Positions 53,919-63,278 are shown, counted from the first letter of the stretch. The stretch: DNA of 64,000 bases from Paraburkholderia fungorum (GCF_902833645.1 NZ_CADFGE010000001.1:1-64000); one strand, 5' to 3'. Notes: a model not told the origin generated them from the sequence alone. Numbers and translations: made by a program.

Positions 53919-54671
53919 AACGCCAACGTTATCTGCCGCCATGTCGTGCGACGCGAGCCATGCCTGTTCAAGCATGCGCTCGCATGAACGCATTCCACTG
54001 CGCATCACTGTGACGGCGCAGTGTCAGAAAATCCTTTGACGAAAATAATGGCTCATATATCCTAGAGCGGCAGTCTGGTGGTTCTCGCAGAACGGGTCGA
54101 TCTGCATCAGCGAGGACTTCTATTCAACGTCGCTTCGGGTTCCATCGTGAAAGTCCGTGGTCCATTGGTGAGATACCAGCCTGGTCGGGAAAGAACCTTC
54201 CTGTCCGGCTGCTCGATCGCTCATCAGGGGAGCAACTGCGCTTCGCCATCCCGCCCCCTGTCCATCGATACCGTGTTGTCGCGGCGCTCCGTGCGTCGGC
54301 ACAACGTCATTGCCGCCCCCGCAGCCATCGGGGTGCGAACTGACGAAATCGCGTCGCTTCTGCCTTAGTCCCCTTCTCTTTTCGCGAGCAAGTGTTGCAT
54401 GCGATCAAGCCGTCTATTTAGCGGTTGAACGCCTGCAATGCGTTTGTCCGTCCGCGCTTTGCAAGTTGCCTTGCTAGCGTTGGCCGGTTCATAGCGCTCG
54501 TCCGTCTACGTCCCACTTAGCTCTGCTGTGCGCTTGCGCCGCGGCAGGCGGCGCCACGTCCCGTTCTCGCCCGCATTCGTGCGGCGTAGACGGACGTGCG
54601 GGTTGTCACGCTCGCGCATCCGCGCCTGCGCTGCAGCGAAAACTGAAGATCGCAATCAAGGAGATAGTCGA
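53919..54671. other. Long intergenic region
   Basis: 753 bases with no supportable gene. It contains a stem-loop, CACTGCGC (53996-54003) with GCGCAGTG (54016-54023), 78 bases after the DUF4148 stop, which may end that transcript though no T-run follows. A 96-codon frame at 54078-54368 has no signal, motif or good ribosome site. The last 150 bases must carry the promoter of the binding-protein gene. Confidence 0.55.
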
Positions 54672-55790
54672 ATGAAGATCCGTCATGCCAAGCTTGTCTC
54701 GCTCACCGGCACGATGCTGTGCTCGATGGCCGCTTTATCCCCCATGAACGCTGCACGCGCAGCGGACACGACGATCAATGTCTACAACTGGTCGGACTAC
54801 ATTGCCAAAGACACGATCTCCGGCTTCGAAAAAGAATCGGGCATCACCGTGAAATACGACAGTTACGATAGCGACGACACGTTACAGGCGAAGCTGCTGG
54901 CAGGCAGTTCCGGGTATGACATCGTTGTGCCTACATCGAGTTATATGGCGCGCCAGATCGAAGCAGGCGTGTATCAGAAGATCGACAAATCGAAGATGCC
55001 GAATCTGGCGAACCTCGATCCCGGTTTGATGAAGCTGATCGCGGATGCCGACCCCGGCAATCAATATGGGGTGCCGTGGGCGTGGGGCACCGACGGCATC
55101 GGCTATAACGTTCAGGCCGTAAAAAAAGCACTCGGCGCCGACGCGCCGGTTGATAACTGGTCGCTGTTGTTCGACCCGGCGAATCTTTCGAAGCTCAAAA
55201 GCTGCGGGGTGTCTTTCCTCGACGCGGCAGCGGACGTGTTCCCGGCCGTGCTTCAGTACATGCATAAGGACCCGAACAGCACCAATCCCGGTGACTACCA
55301 GGCCGCCTACGAAGTGCTGAAGAAAGTGCGGCCGTATATCACGCAGTTCAATTCGTCCGGCTATATCAACGATCTGGCGAACAACGATATCTGTGTCGCG
55401 TTCGGCTATTCCGGCGATGTGGGCATTGCGCGGCGGCGCTCGTCGGAAGCGAAGCGTTCGTATGAGGTACGGTTCTCGAACATCAAGGACGCGGGTCTGC
55501 TATGGATGGACGTGATGGTGATTCCGAAAGATGCGCCGCATCCGGAAGCGGCAATGAAGTGGATGAACTACATCGAAGACCCGAAAGTGAGTGCCGCGAT
55601 TACCAACGAAGTTTTCTATCCGACTGCGAATCGGGCGGCAAGACAGTTTGTGACGCCGGCGATCGAGCAGGACGCGAACGTGTATCCGCCTGAGGCCGTG
55701 CTGAACAAGATGACGTTGATGCGGCCGCAGCCTGCGCCGATCATGCGGCTTGAAAACCGGCTGTGGGCGCAATTGAAGTCGGGAAGTTGA
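54672..55790 (+). CDS. Spermidine/putrescine-type ABC binding protein (PotF-like)
   Basis: 372 aa, starting at 54672 with AAGGAG eight bases upstream; an open frame upstream to 54528 is non-coding. The signal peptide ends NAARA|ADT. The mature part starts TINVYNWSDYIAKDTISGFEKESGITVKYDSYDSDDTLQAKLL, the PotD/PotF hallmark; later YGVPWAWGTDGIGYN and FGYSGDVGIA contribute polyamine-pocket residues. No transporter partners are adjacent, so it is a solitary binding protein. Substrate putrescine-like by family. Confidence 0.93.
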   Translation: MKIRHAKLVSLTGTMLCSMAALSPMNAARAADTTINVYNWSDYIAKDTISGFEKESGITVKYDSYDSDDTLQAKLLAGSSGYDIVVPTSSYMARQIEAGVYQKIDKSKMPNLANLDPGLMKLIADADPGNQYGVPWAWGTDGIGYNVQAVKKALGADAPVDNWSLLFDPANLSKLKSCGVSFLDAAADVFPAVLQYMHKDPNSTNPGDYQAAYEVLKKVRPYITQFNSSGYINDLANNDICVAFGYSGDVGIARRRSSEAKRSYEVRFSNIKDAGLLWMDVMVIPKDAPHPEAAMKWMNYIEDPKVSAAITNEVFYPTANRAARQFVTPAIEQDANVYPPEAVLNKMTLMRPQPAPIMRLENRLWAQLKSGS

Positions 55791-55929
55791 AGCTTGGTTG
55801 CTGTTCTTGTGCTGTAGCGATCCTGGGCGAGCTCAGGTGACGCCTTTTGAGCGTGGCGCATGCAGTGGGTGTGTGCGTCACGTCCTTTTTGACGCTTCGA
55901 TCTTTAACTCTGTTTGCATTAGAGACATT

Positions 55930-56283
55930 ATGAGCATCGTAGATTTTTCACAGCCCGCCAAGGAAAGCGTTGAGTACATACCGAAGGCGGAAGCTGTACT
56001 CGCCGGCAATCCCGCGCAATCGGTTCACACGCATTTTGCCAGTCCGTGCGGGCAGCTTGCGGCGGGTGTTTGGGAAGGGGCTTGCGGTCAATGGACGGTG
56101 AACTTCACCGAGAGTGAATACTGCGAGATTCTTGAGGGTGTGTCCGTGATTCGGGATGCGGACGGCACGGCGAAGACCGTGCGCGCCGGGGACCGATTCC
56201 TGATTCCCGCGGGGTTCAAAGGGACTTGGGAAGTTGTTGAGCCGTGTAAGAAGATTTTCGTTTCGGTGGAATTTAAGCGCTAG
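55930..56283 (+). CDS. Cupin-domain protein (DUF861)
   Basis: 117 aa, a single beta-barrel. VWEGACGQWTVNFTESEYCEILEGVSVIRDADGTAKTVRAGDRFLIPAGFKGTWEVVEPCKKIFV is the DUF861/ureidoglycine-aminohydrolase-like cupin. The usual His ligands are mostly replaced, so metal binding is doubtful. It follows the polyamine-type binding protein by 139 bases and may relate to amine catabolism (inference; such cupins often neighbour putrescine genes). Start at 55930. Confidence 0.87.
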   Translation: MSIVDFSQPAKESVEYIPKAEAVLAGNPAQSVHTHFASPCGQLAAGVWEGACGQWTVNFTESEYCEILEGVSVIRDADGTAKTVRAGDRFLIPAGFKGTWEVVEPCKKIFVSVEFKR

Positions 56284-56335
56284 GTTGCCCTGACGGATGC
56301 GGCGGCGCGGCAGCGCCGTCCGCTGCACGCAGTTG

Positions 56336-57004
56336 TCAGGCGTCGTTGTGCCCTTGGCGCCGGAGTACGACATGCGTGGCTTTCTCTGTCGCAACGAACT
56401 CAACGCATTCGTATCCCAGAGCGCGCGCGTCAACCCCCTCGAACAGTCGCTCTCCTGCGCCCAGCAGGACCGGTGAGATAGCGAAGTGCAATTCATCGAT
56501 CAGGCCCGCACGAAGATATTGCTGGATAGTGCTAGCGCCGCCGCCAATGCGCACATCCATTCCGTTGGCTGCTTCGCGCGCCCGCTCAAGTGCCTCGTGA
56601 ATACCGCCCGTGACGAAGTGAAATGTAGTTCCGCCTTCCATCTGGATCGGCGCGCGTGCGTGATGAGTCAGGATGAAAGTTGGAACGTGATAGGGCGGGT
56701 TGTCGCCCCACCAGCCTTTCCAGTTCATGTCGGGCCAGGAACCGCGAATCGGTCCGAACATGTTTCTTCCGAGAATCCAGGCGCCAACATTCTTGAAGCC
56801 CCGCGCCGCGAAGTCGTCGTCGGTCCCCGTCGTGCCGCCGTCGGCACCAAGCACGGTCCGTTGGAACGTACGGGTCGGGACTAACCACTGGTGCAAATCT
56901 GTCCCGCCCACGCCGAGCGGATTGTTGATGTCCTGATTCGGACCCGCTCCATATCCGTCAAGCGAGATGGTAAAGCTCTGAACCCGGACGCGTGTCATTT
57001 TCAT
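56336..57004 (-). CDS. RibD C-terminal/dihydrofolate reductase-like family protein
   Basis: 222 aa. The N terminus VRVQSFTISLDGYGAGPNQ, ILGRNMFGPIRGSW, IRIGGGASTIQQYLRAGLIDELHFAISPVLLGAGERLFEG-type blocks mark the RibD_C/DHFR-like NADPH reductase fold. Members are mostly uncharacterised; this subgroup is often called dihydrofolate reductase family. The start is at 57004 (or two codons later, MTRVRV), with AAGGAAGG just upstream. A lone gene, convergent with the cupin gene. Confidence 0.88.
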   Translation of the reverse strand: MKMTRVRVQSFTISLDGYGAGPNQDINNPLGVGGTDLHQWLVPTRTFQRTVLGADGGTTGTDDDFAARGFKNVGAWILGRNMFGPIRGSWPDMNWKGWWGDNPPYHVPTFILTHHARAPIQMEGGTTFHFVTGGIHEALERAREAANGMDVRIGGGASTIQQYLRAGLIDELHFAISPVLLGAGERLFEGVDARALGYECVEFVATEKATHVVLRRQGHNDA

Positions 57005-57203
57005 GCCTTCCTTTCGATTGACGCTTGACGTAATGTCAACCGCACGGCTCACAGCTTGTATCGGCCATTGCGGTACACATCGGCTATAGGAATCCTGAAG
57101 CAGTGTTTTACCAGCTTATTTTTCAGCGTTCATTGAAAAATCGGTCGGGTAAAACACCGTGACACCTGCGCTAGACGATGCGCAATACGCCTGCTCTCGC
57201 GGA

Positions 57204-57707
57204 TCAATAGCCGTGGACCACCTTGGGCTGCGGGCGCAGCAGCAGATAAAACGCGGAAAGATGCGTAATCATCAGCAGTGGCACATAGATGATTGGAATC
57301 GCGTACGTAGCGCCGAACTCACCCGCATGTGCCGGAAGGTCTGCCTGGATGGCGTTGTAGTAGTCGACAATGAGGTCGGTCACGCCCATGAGATTGAACG
57401 CTACGACGAACAACCAGAAAAGCGAGCGCACTCGTGTCGTGAGTAGCGCCAGCATGGCCAGAACGCCCGTGGCGAAATCGCCGTATGCGGCGAACACGGC
57501 AAAGCTGGCGGGCAGGTCGGGACTGACGACGCCCGGCAGAATGAACACCAGCCCGAAGAAGCGGAAGCTGTGCAAAGTGGCGATCGCGCGTTGCGCATCG
57601 AACGGGTCCATCGACTTGAGCTTCGGCCAGACATATACGCGAAAACAAAGCAGCCAGGCGACGTACCCCAGAACGAGATGCAATTGAAAGAGAAGCTCCG
57701 TTGGCAT
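57204..57707 (-). CDS. Conserved membrane protein of unknown function
   Basis: 167 aa with about four or five hydrophobic segments (LFQLHLVLGYVAWLLCFRVYVW, FRFFGLVFILPGVV, ATGVLAMLALLTT, SLFWLFVVAFNLMGVTDLI, IPIIYVPLLMITHLSAFYLLL). I do not recognise the family with confidence. The start is at 57707, with a perfect AGGAGG five bases upstream. Divergent from the LysR gene at 57836 (128 bases), which probably controls it. Confidence 0.8.
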   Translation of the reverse strand: MPTELLFQLHLVLGYVAWLLCFRVYVWPKLKSMDPFDAQRAIATLHSFRFFGLVFILPGVVSPDLPASFAVFAAYGDFATGVLAMLALLTTRVRSLFWLFVVAFNLMGVTDLIVDYYNAIQADLPAHAGEFGATYAIPIIYVPLLMITHLSAFYLLLRPQPKVVHGY

Positions 57708-57835
57708 GTTGCCTCCTGTCAGATGTGGTTCGGTGCATTGAGGCCGGGAGATGGGGATCAGCCGGCGCGTCATCTGCAGGCGTAGGTGTACCATGGCCTT
57801 TCGCGAGCGACTATTCATCACAATGTTGACGGGCT

Positions 57836-58774
57836 ATGAAGCAGAACTTCACAGTCAGGCAGGGCGCGCTCGACGGCGTGGAGGTGTTTCTGAGCGTTGC
57901 CCAGCATCGCAGTTTTCGCCGGGCAGCCGCGGAACTCGGCGTGACACCGTCGGCCGTCAGCCAGGCAGTGCGTGTACTTGAAGCGCGTATCGGCGCAGCG
58001 CTCTTCATTCGCACCACGCGCAGTGTCGGCCTGACTGAAGCGGGCGAACGGTATCTTTCGCACGCAAAGCCTGCCTTCGACGAACTTGTCGCCGCCAGTG
58101 CGGTTGCGCGCGGACTCGGTCAACGGCCCACCGGGTTGTTGCGTCTGTCTGTGCCGCGCGCGGTCGTGCCGATCCTGCTCGAACCCCTGATCGCATCTTT
58201 CTGCCAGGCCTATCCCGAGGTTGAAGTAGAGATCGCCACGAGCAAGGAACTGGTCGATCTTGCAGCGGAAGGGTTCGACGCCGGTATCAGGTTCGGTCAG
58301 TTGGTCGACGCGGACATGGTTGCCGTACCTTTGACACCGCCGCTGCGTCTTAGCGTGGTCGGCAGCCCGGCTTACTTCGCGCAGCACAGCCGACCCAACC
58401 ACACGGACGATCTTCGCCAACACGCATGCTTGAGATGGCGGCGATCCAGCGGCGCGCTAGCGCTCTGGTCATTCGACGACAACGGACGCGCGATCGAGAT
58501 CGCCGTATCCGGTCCCTTCATCGCCCACGATTTTCCCACCATGCTCGGCGCGGCAGTCGAAGGCATGGGCCTCGCGCAACTACCCGCGCCGATGGTCGCT
58601 GAAGGATTGAAAGCGGGAAGCCTGGTGCAGGTGCTCGAGTCGTTCGCGCCGCTGATACCGGGCGTGTTTCTCTACTATCCCAGCCGCCGGCAAATGATGC
58701 CGAAGCTGCGTGCCTTCATCGATCATGTGAAGAGCCGCTCGGTGGATCAGGGCAAAACCCCGGGTACGCGATGA
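57836..58774 (+). CDS. LysR-type transcriptional regulator
   Basis: 312 aa. The helix-turn-helix is GVEVFLSVAQHRSFRRAAAELGVTPSAVSQAVRVLEARIGAALF (residues about 14-57), followed by TRSVGLTEAG and an effector domain of the DsdC/AaeR-like group (RFGQLVDADMVAVPLTPPLRLSVVGSPAYFA). Divergent from the small membrane protein gene. Inducer unknown. A short tandem repeat starts right after the stop codon. Confidence 0.92.
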   Translation: MKQNFTVRQGALDGVEVFLSVAQHRSFRRAAAELGVTPSAVSQAVRVLEARIGAALFIRTTRSVGLTEAGERYLSHAKPAFDELVAASAVARGLGQRPTGLLRLSVPRAVVPILLEPLIASFCQAYPEVEVEIATSKELVDLAAEGFDAGIRFGQLVDADMVAVPLTPPLRLSVVGSPAYFAQHSRPNHTDDLRQHACLRWRRSSGALALWSFDDNGRAIEIAVSGPFIAHDFPTMLGAAVEGMGLAQLPAPMVAEGLKAGSLVQVLESFAPLIPGVFLYYPSRRQMMPKLRAFIDHVKSRSVDQGKTPGTR

Positions 58775-58775
58775 G

Positions 58776-58822
58776 CATTGACGCACCCGATTGACGTATC
58801 CGATTGACGCACGCGATTGCGG
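58776..58822 (+). repeat. 13-bp tandem repeat after a lysR stop codon
   Basis: Three full units and part of a fourth: cATTGACGCACCC, GATTGACGTATCC, GATTGACGCACGC, then GATTGCGG. It begins two bases after the LysR stop. The period of 13 would shift frame if it expanded into the gene; no known element. Confidence 0.75.
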
Positions 58823-59033
58823 ACTGGATGCTGCGCTGCAAGATTGGCTGACAAGGCCGAAACGGTCTGCGAAACAGAATCATTGCGCCGCAAATAATTC
58901 GACTGCATAGGCCTTGGCGGGTTTTTTTTGCTCGGGCAGTATTAACTCCGCAGTGATTTCAGAAGCGGGGACATCTCCACCAGGAATGCCCAGCGGTGTT
59001 TCCTCGGTTCCACAAACTCAAAGGAGATAACAG

Positions 59034-60491
59034 ATGGAAATCGGCGATCCCTCCCCCGGCCTCTACAACGAAGATCTGGCGCCCGCGAAGCAACGCAACT
59101 GGGGCGCCTTCAGCATCTTCAACGTCTGGACCTCGGACGTGCACAGTCTCTGGGGCTACTACCTCGCGGCCAGCCTGTTCCTGCTATGCGGCAGCTTTAC
59201 CAACTTCCTGCTGGCAATCGGGCTCAGCTCGCTGGTGATCTTCGCGCTGATGAACCTGATCGGTTATGCCGGCGAGAAGACCGGCGTGCCCTATCCGGTA
59301 CTGGCGCGCGCCTCCTTTGGCGTGTGGGGCGCCAACCTCGCGGCACTCGTGCGCGCGGTGGTGGCCTGCTTCTGGTACGGCGCGCAGACCGCCGCCGCGT
59401 CGGGGGCGATGGTCGCGCTGCTGATCCGCAGCGACAGCCTGATGGCATTCCACAAGAGCACCCAGTGGCTCGGCCACTCGCCGCTGGAGGTGATCTGCTA
59501 CGTGATCATCTGGGCGCTGCAGTTGCTCATCATCCAGAAAGGCATGGAGACGGTGCGCAAATTCCAGGACTGGGCCGGTCCCGCAGTGTGGGTCGCAATG
59601 CTGATTCTCGCGATCGGCCTGTGCGTCAAGGCCGGCGGTTTCTCGTTCTCCCATGGCATTCCGATGAACGCGCTGCTCGAAAAGACCAGCGACGCCGGCG
59701 TCAGCGGCGAGCCCGGTTCGTTCTGGGCGCTGATGGCCGTAGGTGCAACCTGGATCACCTATTTCGCAGCGCTCTACCTCAACTTCTGCGATTTCTCGCG
59801 CTACGCGAAAAATCGCGACGCGGTCAAGAAAGGCAATCTGTGGGGCCTGCCGGTCAACCTGATCGCGTTCTCGCTGGTTGCGGGTATCACCACGATCGCC
59901 GCCTTCAGGGTGTACGGCGAAGTGCTGCTCCACCCAGAACAGATCTCCGCCAAGTTCGACAGTTGGGTGCTGGCGCTCATCGCGGCGCTGACCTTCGCGG
60001 TCGCGACGCTGGGTATTAACGTGGTGGCCAATTTCGTTTCGGCCGCGTTCGACATCTCCAACACGTTCCCCAGGCAGATCGGCTTCAAGAAGGGGGGCTA
60101 CATCGCCGCGCTCATCGCGCTGGTGCTCTATCCGTTCGCGCCCTGGGAAGGCAACGCCGCGCACTTTGTCAACGCCATTGGCGCGACGATGGGCCCGCTG
60201 CTCGGAATCATTCTGGTGGACTACTACCTGGTGGCCAAGGGCAACATCAACGTTGCGGCGCTTTATCAGGAGTATGGCGAGTACCGCTATGAAGGCGGCT
60301 GGAACGTCAATGCGCTGGTCGCGGCAGCGGTCGGCAGCGTGTTTTCGACCTTTCTGCCTAATTTCACCAGCCTGCTGCCGGTCTGGTGGAATACCTACGG
60401 GTGGTTCTTCGGCGTGGCGATTGGCGGCGGCATCTACCTGATCATGGCAACGCTGCGCCCGCGTACCGCGATCGCGCCGACCCGTGCCTGA
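59034..60491 (+). CDS. NCS1-family nucleobase/allantoin/hydantoin-type permease
   Basis: 485 aa, 12 hydrophobic segments. Family signatures: the N-terminal NEDLAPAKQRNWGAFSIFNVWTSDVHSLWGYYLAASLF, GVPYPVLARASFGVWGANLAALVRAVVACFWYGAQT (TM3 substrate-site region) and LYLNFCDFSRYAKN. Imports a nucleobase-like compound with a cation; allantoin, uracil, cytosine and hydantoin carriers all share this pattern, so the substrate is open. Possible partners are not adjacent. The start is 6-7 bases after AAGGAGATAAC. Confidence 0.93.
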   Translation: MEIGDPSPGLYNEDLAPAKQRNWGAFSIFNVWTSDVHSLWGYYLAASLFLLCGSFTNFLLAIGLSSLVIFALMNLIGYAGEKTGVPYPVLARASFGVWGANLAALVRAVVACFWYGAQTAAASGAMVALLIRSDSLMAFHKSTQWLGHSPLEVICYVIIWALQLLIIQKGMETVRKFQDWAGPAVWVAMLILAIGLCVKAGGFSFSHGIPMNALLEKTSDAGVSGEPGSFWALMAVGATWITYFAALYLNFCDFSRYAKNRDAVKKGNLWGLPVNLIAFSLVAGITTIAAFRVYGEVLLHPEQISAKFDSWVLALIAALTFAVATLGINVVANFVSAAFDISNTFPRQIGFKKGGYIAALIALVLYPFAPWEGNAAHFVNAIGATMGPLLGIILVDYYLVAKGNINVAALYQEYGEYRYEGGWNVNALVAAAVGSVFSTFLPNFTSLLPVWWNTYGWFFGVAIGGGIYLIMATLRPRTAIAPTRA

Positions 60492-60621
60492 CGGTTTTTC
60501 GACGAACAGGATAAGGATGGTTTCCGGCTTTTAGCAACGCGGAGCAGGCACGGCAACAATGCCGATGGTTGACCGTCGGCGGGCGTGCTAGGATTTCCGT
60601 CAAACAACTCCGGAGACTGCT

Positions 60622-61005
60622 ATGCCGTTCATCTGTGAAAACGTTGAATGTCGCGCCGTGCTGGCCCGCGGACAAGTCAGGTCCATTCAGGAGAACGAGG
60701 GGTGGTGCTTCTACTGCCCGGACTGCAAAGCGAGAAACGAGCTGAAAAACGTCGGCGCGCCGGGCGGCGCTGTTGAGTTGATTCAGCCGGAGCGCTCCGA
60801 TCTCCCGCACAAAGTGGTTGCAACGGCCCAACCATTGGAGGACGGCAAGTACGCGGCGCAATTGCGCGTACAAAGAGCCCTCGGCATGAAAGGAACGTAT
60901 GCCGTCGAAGAGCGCTGGGAACAGCTCGGTGTATTCCCTGACGCACACGCAGCCGTCGCGCATGCCAAGTCCATTGCGGCGGACCTGCTGCACCCGAAAG
61001 CATAG
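60622..61005 (+). CDS. Hypothetical protein with N-terminal zinc-ribbon-like cysteines
   Basis: 127 aa. Cys5 and Cys10 (ICENVEC), then Cys29, Cys32 and Cys35 (WCFYCPDCKARNEL) form a plausible zinc ribbon. The C-terminal 70 residues hold an alpha/beta segment (GKYAAQLRVQRALGMKGTYAVEERWEQLGVFPDAHAAVAHAKSIAADLL). No family recognised; soluble and probably cytoplasmic. The ribosome site is CCGGAGA just upstream. A lone gene. Confidence 0.78.
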   Translation: MPFICENVECRAVLARGQVRSIQENEGWCFYCPDCKARNELKNVGAPGGAVELIQPERSDLPHKVVATAQPLEDGKYAAQLRVQRALGMKGTYAVEERWEQLGVFPDAHAAVAHAKSIAADLLHPKA

Positions 61006-61147
61006 TCCTGAAGGCACAGCGGGTTTGCCGCGTGTGCGTTGCGCGGATCCACGGCCGGCCCACGACCGTAGATCCGCACGACAAACGAGTCGTTGCATAA
61101 CGTGCGGCTGGACGCGATGCCACCGGGTCGAATTCATACAGCATCAT

Positions 61148-61606
61148 TCACGAAGCATCGGCGGCAACGAGCCTGACAAACAGCTTGGCGGCCTCGTTGC
61201 CATGGGACAAAGCACGCAGTGCAAAAGAAAGCGCTAGCTGCGCGTCGTGAGCGACGGCACTGCGGTCCTGATCGAAGAGCTTGACGGCGTGGCGCATATG
61301 TTGCGCGGCCTGGTCATGAAGCTCCGCTGCCGTTGCGTGATGTTTTGCCGCGTTCGCGCTGTCCGAGCCGGAGCCGCTCGATGCAGCCGCGATCGGCGGC
61401 GTATTGGCGCTGTGCGTCCCCGCCTCGTGTGCCTGATCGATTGCGTGCAACGTGTGGCCATGGGCCATCATTGCCTGGTGCGCAGCGTGGGTGTGGTCTT
61501 GACCGGCCTCGAAATACCGCGACGCCGCGCGGTGATATCGCGAGGCCTGCTCGTGATGTGAAGCCGCGGCTTCAAGATGTCCCTTTTTATTATGCTTTGT
61601 GCTCAT
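61148..61606 (-). CDS. His/Ala-rich helical hypothetical protein
   Basis: 152 aa with the start at 61606, six bases after AGGAG. The whole chain is Ala- and His-rich with helical heptad character (HLEAAASHHEQASRYHRAASRYFEAGQDHTHAAHQAMMAHGHTLHAIDQAHEAG, then AAKHHATAAELHDQAAQHMRHAVKLFDQD), interrupted by a Ser/Gly linker at about residue 75. The two halves look like repeats of one helical unit. No signal peptide. Metal or acid-stress binding is possible from composition only; no family is recognised. Confidence 0.78.
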   Translation of the reverse strand: MSTKHNKKGHLEAAASHHEQASRYHRAASRYFEAGQDHTHAAHQAMMAHGHTLHAIDQAHEAGTHSANTPPIAAASSGSGSDSANAAKHHATAAELHDQAAQHMRHAVKLFDQDRSAVAHDAQLALSFALRALSHGNEAAKLFVRLVAADAS

Positions 61607-62071
61607 ACCGGCTCCTGTACGACTACTGTCGGACCGACTCCAATGACGACCGAATCGAAAACGCGGTGGCGAGTCGAAAACCACTAGATCCGAATTTACA
61701 CGCAGTTGCGCCTTTTATAACAAAGCGATCGACCAACTTGTTCCGCGGCTGCCTATCGTCAGGTCAGGAATTACTCACTCAACCTCAAGAGGAAACTGTC
61801 TTAGCCTCGAGATTCCAGTGCGAAGACACCGTTCGATCCGGGACTGCTCAACATTAAAAAGTAAGGATCACTACCAAAATGTAATGACGTAACGAACGAT
61901 AACATTCGCCCCTTTGTTCTGCCGACGCTATGCTGAGTCCGGCGGAAACGTAAACTTCAGCGCAGGCTGTGTACCACCGCCAGCGGGTCAACCCGACGAC
62001 TCGCGCGCCGCTATGCGGGCACCCGTGCCGCGCCTAAACTACGCGCATACGGCCACAGCCCCTCGGAACCC
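61607..62071. other. Intergenic region upstream of the AraC operon
   Basis: 465 bases, moderately AT-rich in the middle (around 61840-61910). Holds the divergent promoters of the His-rich protein and the AraC operon; no boxes stand out. An overlapping frame at 61914-62315 is a shadow of the araC gene. Confidence 0.5.
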
Positions 62072-62614
62072 ATGCCCGCTCGCGAAGACCATAATGCCCA
62101 GCCGCCTGCCCCGCCCTCCGCGCCAGACAGCGCCGACGCATTGCAGGACCCGGCCCTGCTGCGCCGCCTGCTGCGCGCCAAAGACCGCATGGATGCCGCC
62201 TCGCACGAGGCCTGGCCCGTCAAACGGCTGGCCGAAGTCAGTGGCGTCTCCGAAGCCCATTTCGCGCGCTCCTTCAAGCGGGCCTTCGGTGTCCCGCCGC
62301 ACCGCTACCTGCTGAGCCGGCGCATCGAGCAAGCCACCACCCTGCTGCGCGACACCGGACTCAGCATCACGGAAATTGCCTTCGCCACTGGCTGGGAGAG
62401 CCTGGGCACGTTCGGGCGCACCTTTCACGACATCACCGGCCAAAGCCCCAGCGCCATGAGGCTTGAGGCGCAAGCCAACCTGCCTCGACTCGACCGCGTG
62501 CCCGCTTGCGTCCTGAAAGCCGCGCAGCGCCCCGACCTCACCATCGCAGTTTTGGAGAAGCGCCGGCGCGTGGCCAAAGATACATTCCCTCCATCAACCA
62601 AGGAGGAACCATGA
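62072..62614 (+). CDS. AraC-family transcriptional regulator
   Basis: 180 aa. After a Pro/Ala-rich start comes the double helix-turn-helix: WPVKRLAEVSGVSEAHFARSFKRAFGVPPHRYLLSRRIEQATTLLRDTGLSITEIAFATGWESLGTFGRTFHDITGQSPSAMR (residues about 47-130). It has no large sensor domain, so its signal is unclear. Its TGA overlaps the VOC gene ATG (ATGA, 62611-62614), and it probably regulates that operon. Confidence 0.9.
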   Translation: MPAREDHNAQPPAPPSAPDSADALQDPALLRRLLRAKDRMDAASHEAWPVKRLAEVSGVSEAHFARSFKRAFGVPPHRYLLSRRIEQATTLLRDTGLSITEIAFATGWESLGTFGRTFHDITGQSPSAMRLEAQANLPRLDRVPACVLKAAQRPDLTIAVLEKRRRVAKDTFPPSTKEEP

Positions 62615-63027
62615 CCCAAGGTATCAATGTGGTGGGCTTGTACGTCGATAACCAGGACGAAGCGCTCACGTTCTACGTCGACAAGCTTGGATTCCGCGTC
62701 CATACGGACGTGCGCAACGGCCCTTACCGCTGGCTTACGGTCCAGCATCCCGAGCAGCCGTCGTTCCAGCTCGGCCTGTTCACGCCCGGCCCGCCCATCC
62801 ACGACGAGGCCACCGCGCAAACCCTGCGCGCGATGGTCGCCAAGGGCGCCATGCCGCCTCTCGTCCTTTCCGTGGCCGACTGCCGCGCCAGCTATGCCCA
62901 GTTGCAAGCCCGCGGCGTGGAATTCACCCAGGAGCCGATAGATCGCTTTGGCAGCGTCGATGCCGGTTTCCGCGACCCTGCCGGCAACGGCTGGAAGATG
63001 ATCCAGGCCCCGAAGAGCGCAACATGA
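62611..63027 (+). CDS. VOC-family protein (glyoxalase/bleomycin-resistance-like)
   Basis: 138 aa, one complete VOC module: INVVGLYVDNQDEALTFYVDKLGFRVHTDVRNGPYRWLTVQHPEQPSFQLGLF, then FTQEPIDRFGSVDAGFRDPAGNGWKMIQ. The start is behind AAGGAGGAACC. The first metal-ligand position is Val-Gly-Leu-Tyr rather than His, so a metal-free or binding role is possible. Middle gene of the araC-VOC-membrane operon; its stop overlaps the next start. Confidence 0.9.
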   Translation: MTQGINVVGLYVDNQDEALTFYVDKLGFRVHTDVRNGPYRWLTVQHPEQPSFQLGLFTPGPPIHDEATAQTLRAMVAKGAMPPLVLSVADCRASYAQLQARGVEFTQEPIDRFGSVDAGFRDPAGNGWKMIQAPKSAT

Positions 63028-63278
63028 ACGCCAACGACTGGATTCGCCAATTTCACCGGTGGATATCCATCATCTTCACGCTGACGGTGATCGCCAACTT
63101 CGTCGCCATGGCCCTAAGAAAAGGCCTGCCGCCGCCCTGGATCACCTACACGCCGCTGCTGCCGCTGGCGCTCCTGCTGTTCACGGGGCTCTACCTGTTT
63201 GCACGGCCCTACTTGAGCCGCGAGCGCACTCGTCGCCAGCCGGGTTCCGCGGGCGGCGAACCGGCTCCCAGCGCATGA
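63024..63278 (+). CDS. Small two-helix membrane protein
   Basis: 84 aa with two hydrophobic segments (ISIIFTLTVIANFVAMAL and YTPLLPLALLLFTGLYLFA) and a basic, Pro/Gly-rich tail. Its ATG overlaps the VOC stop (ATGA). I cannot assign a family with certainty; tiny membrane proteins of this form often follow VOC genes in proteobacteria. Confidence 0.83.
   Translation: MNANDWIRQFHRWISIIFTLTVIANFVAMALRKGLPPPWITYTPLLPLALLLFTGLYLFARPYLSRERTRRQPGSAGGEPAPSA

Noticed and set aside
54078..54368. 96-codon open frame in the long intergenic region
   Set aside because: No signal, domain, ribosome site or neighbour context supports it.
58776..58822. CRISPR-like repeat
   Set aside because: The units are 13 bases with no spacers; it is a plain tandem repeat. 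No CRISPR array or cas gene was seen anywhere in the window.
58900..58930. Intrinsic terminator at an eight-T run before the NCS1 gene
   Set aside because: The T-run (58922-58929) is clear but only a weak, long-looped CGCC/GGCG stem precedes it, so a terminator is not supported.
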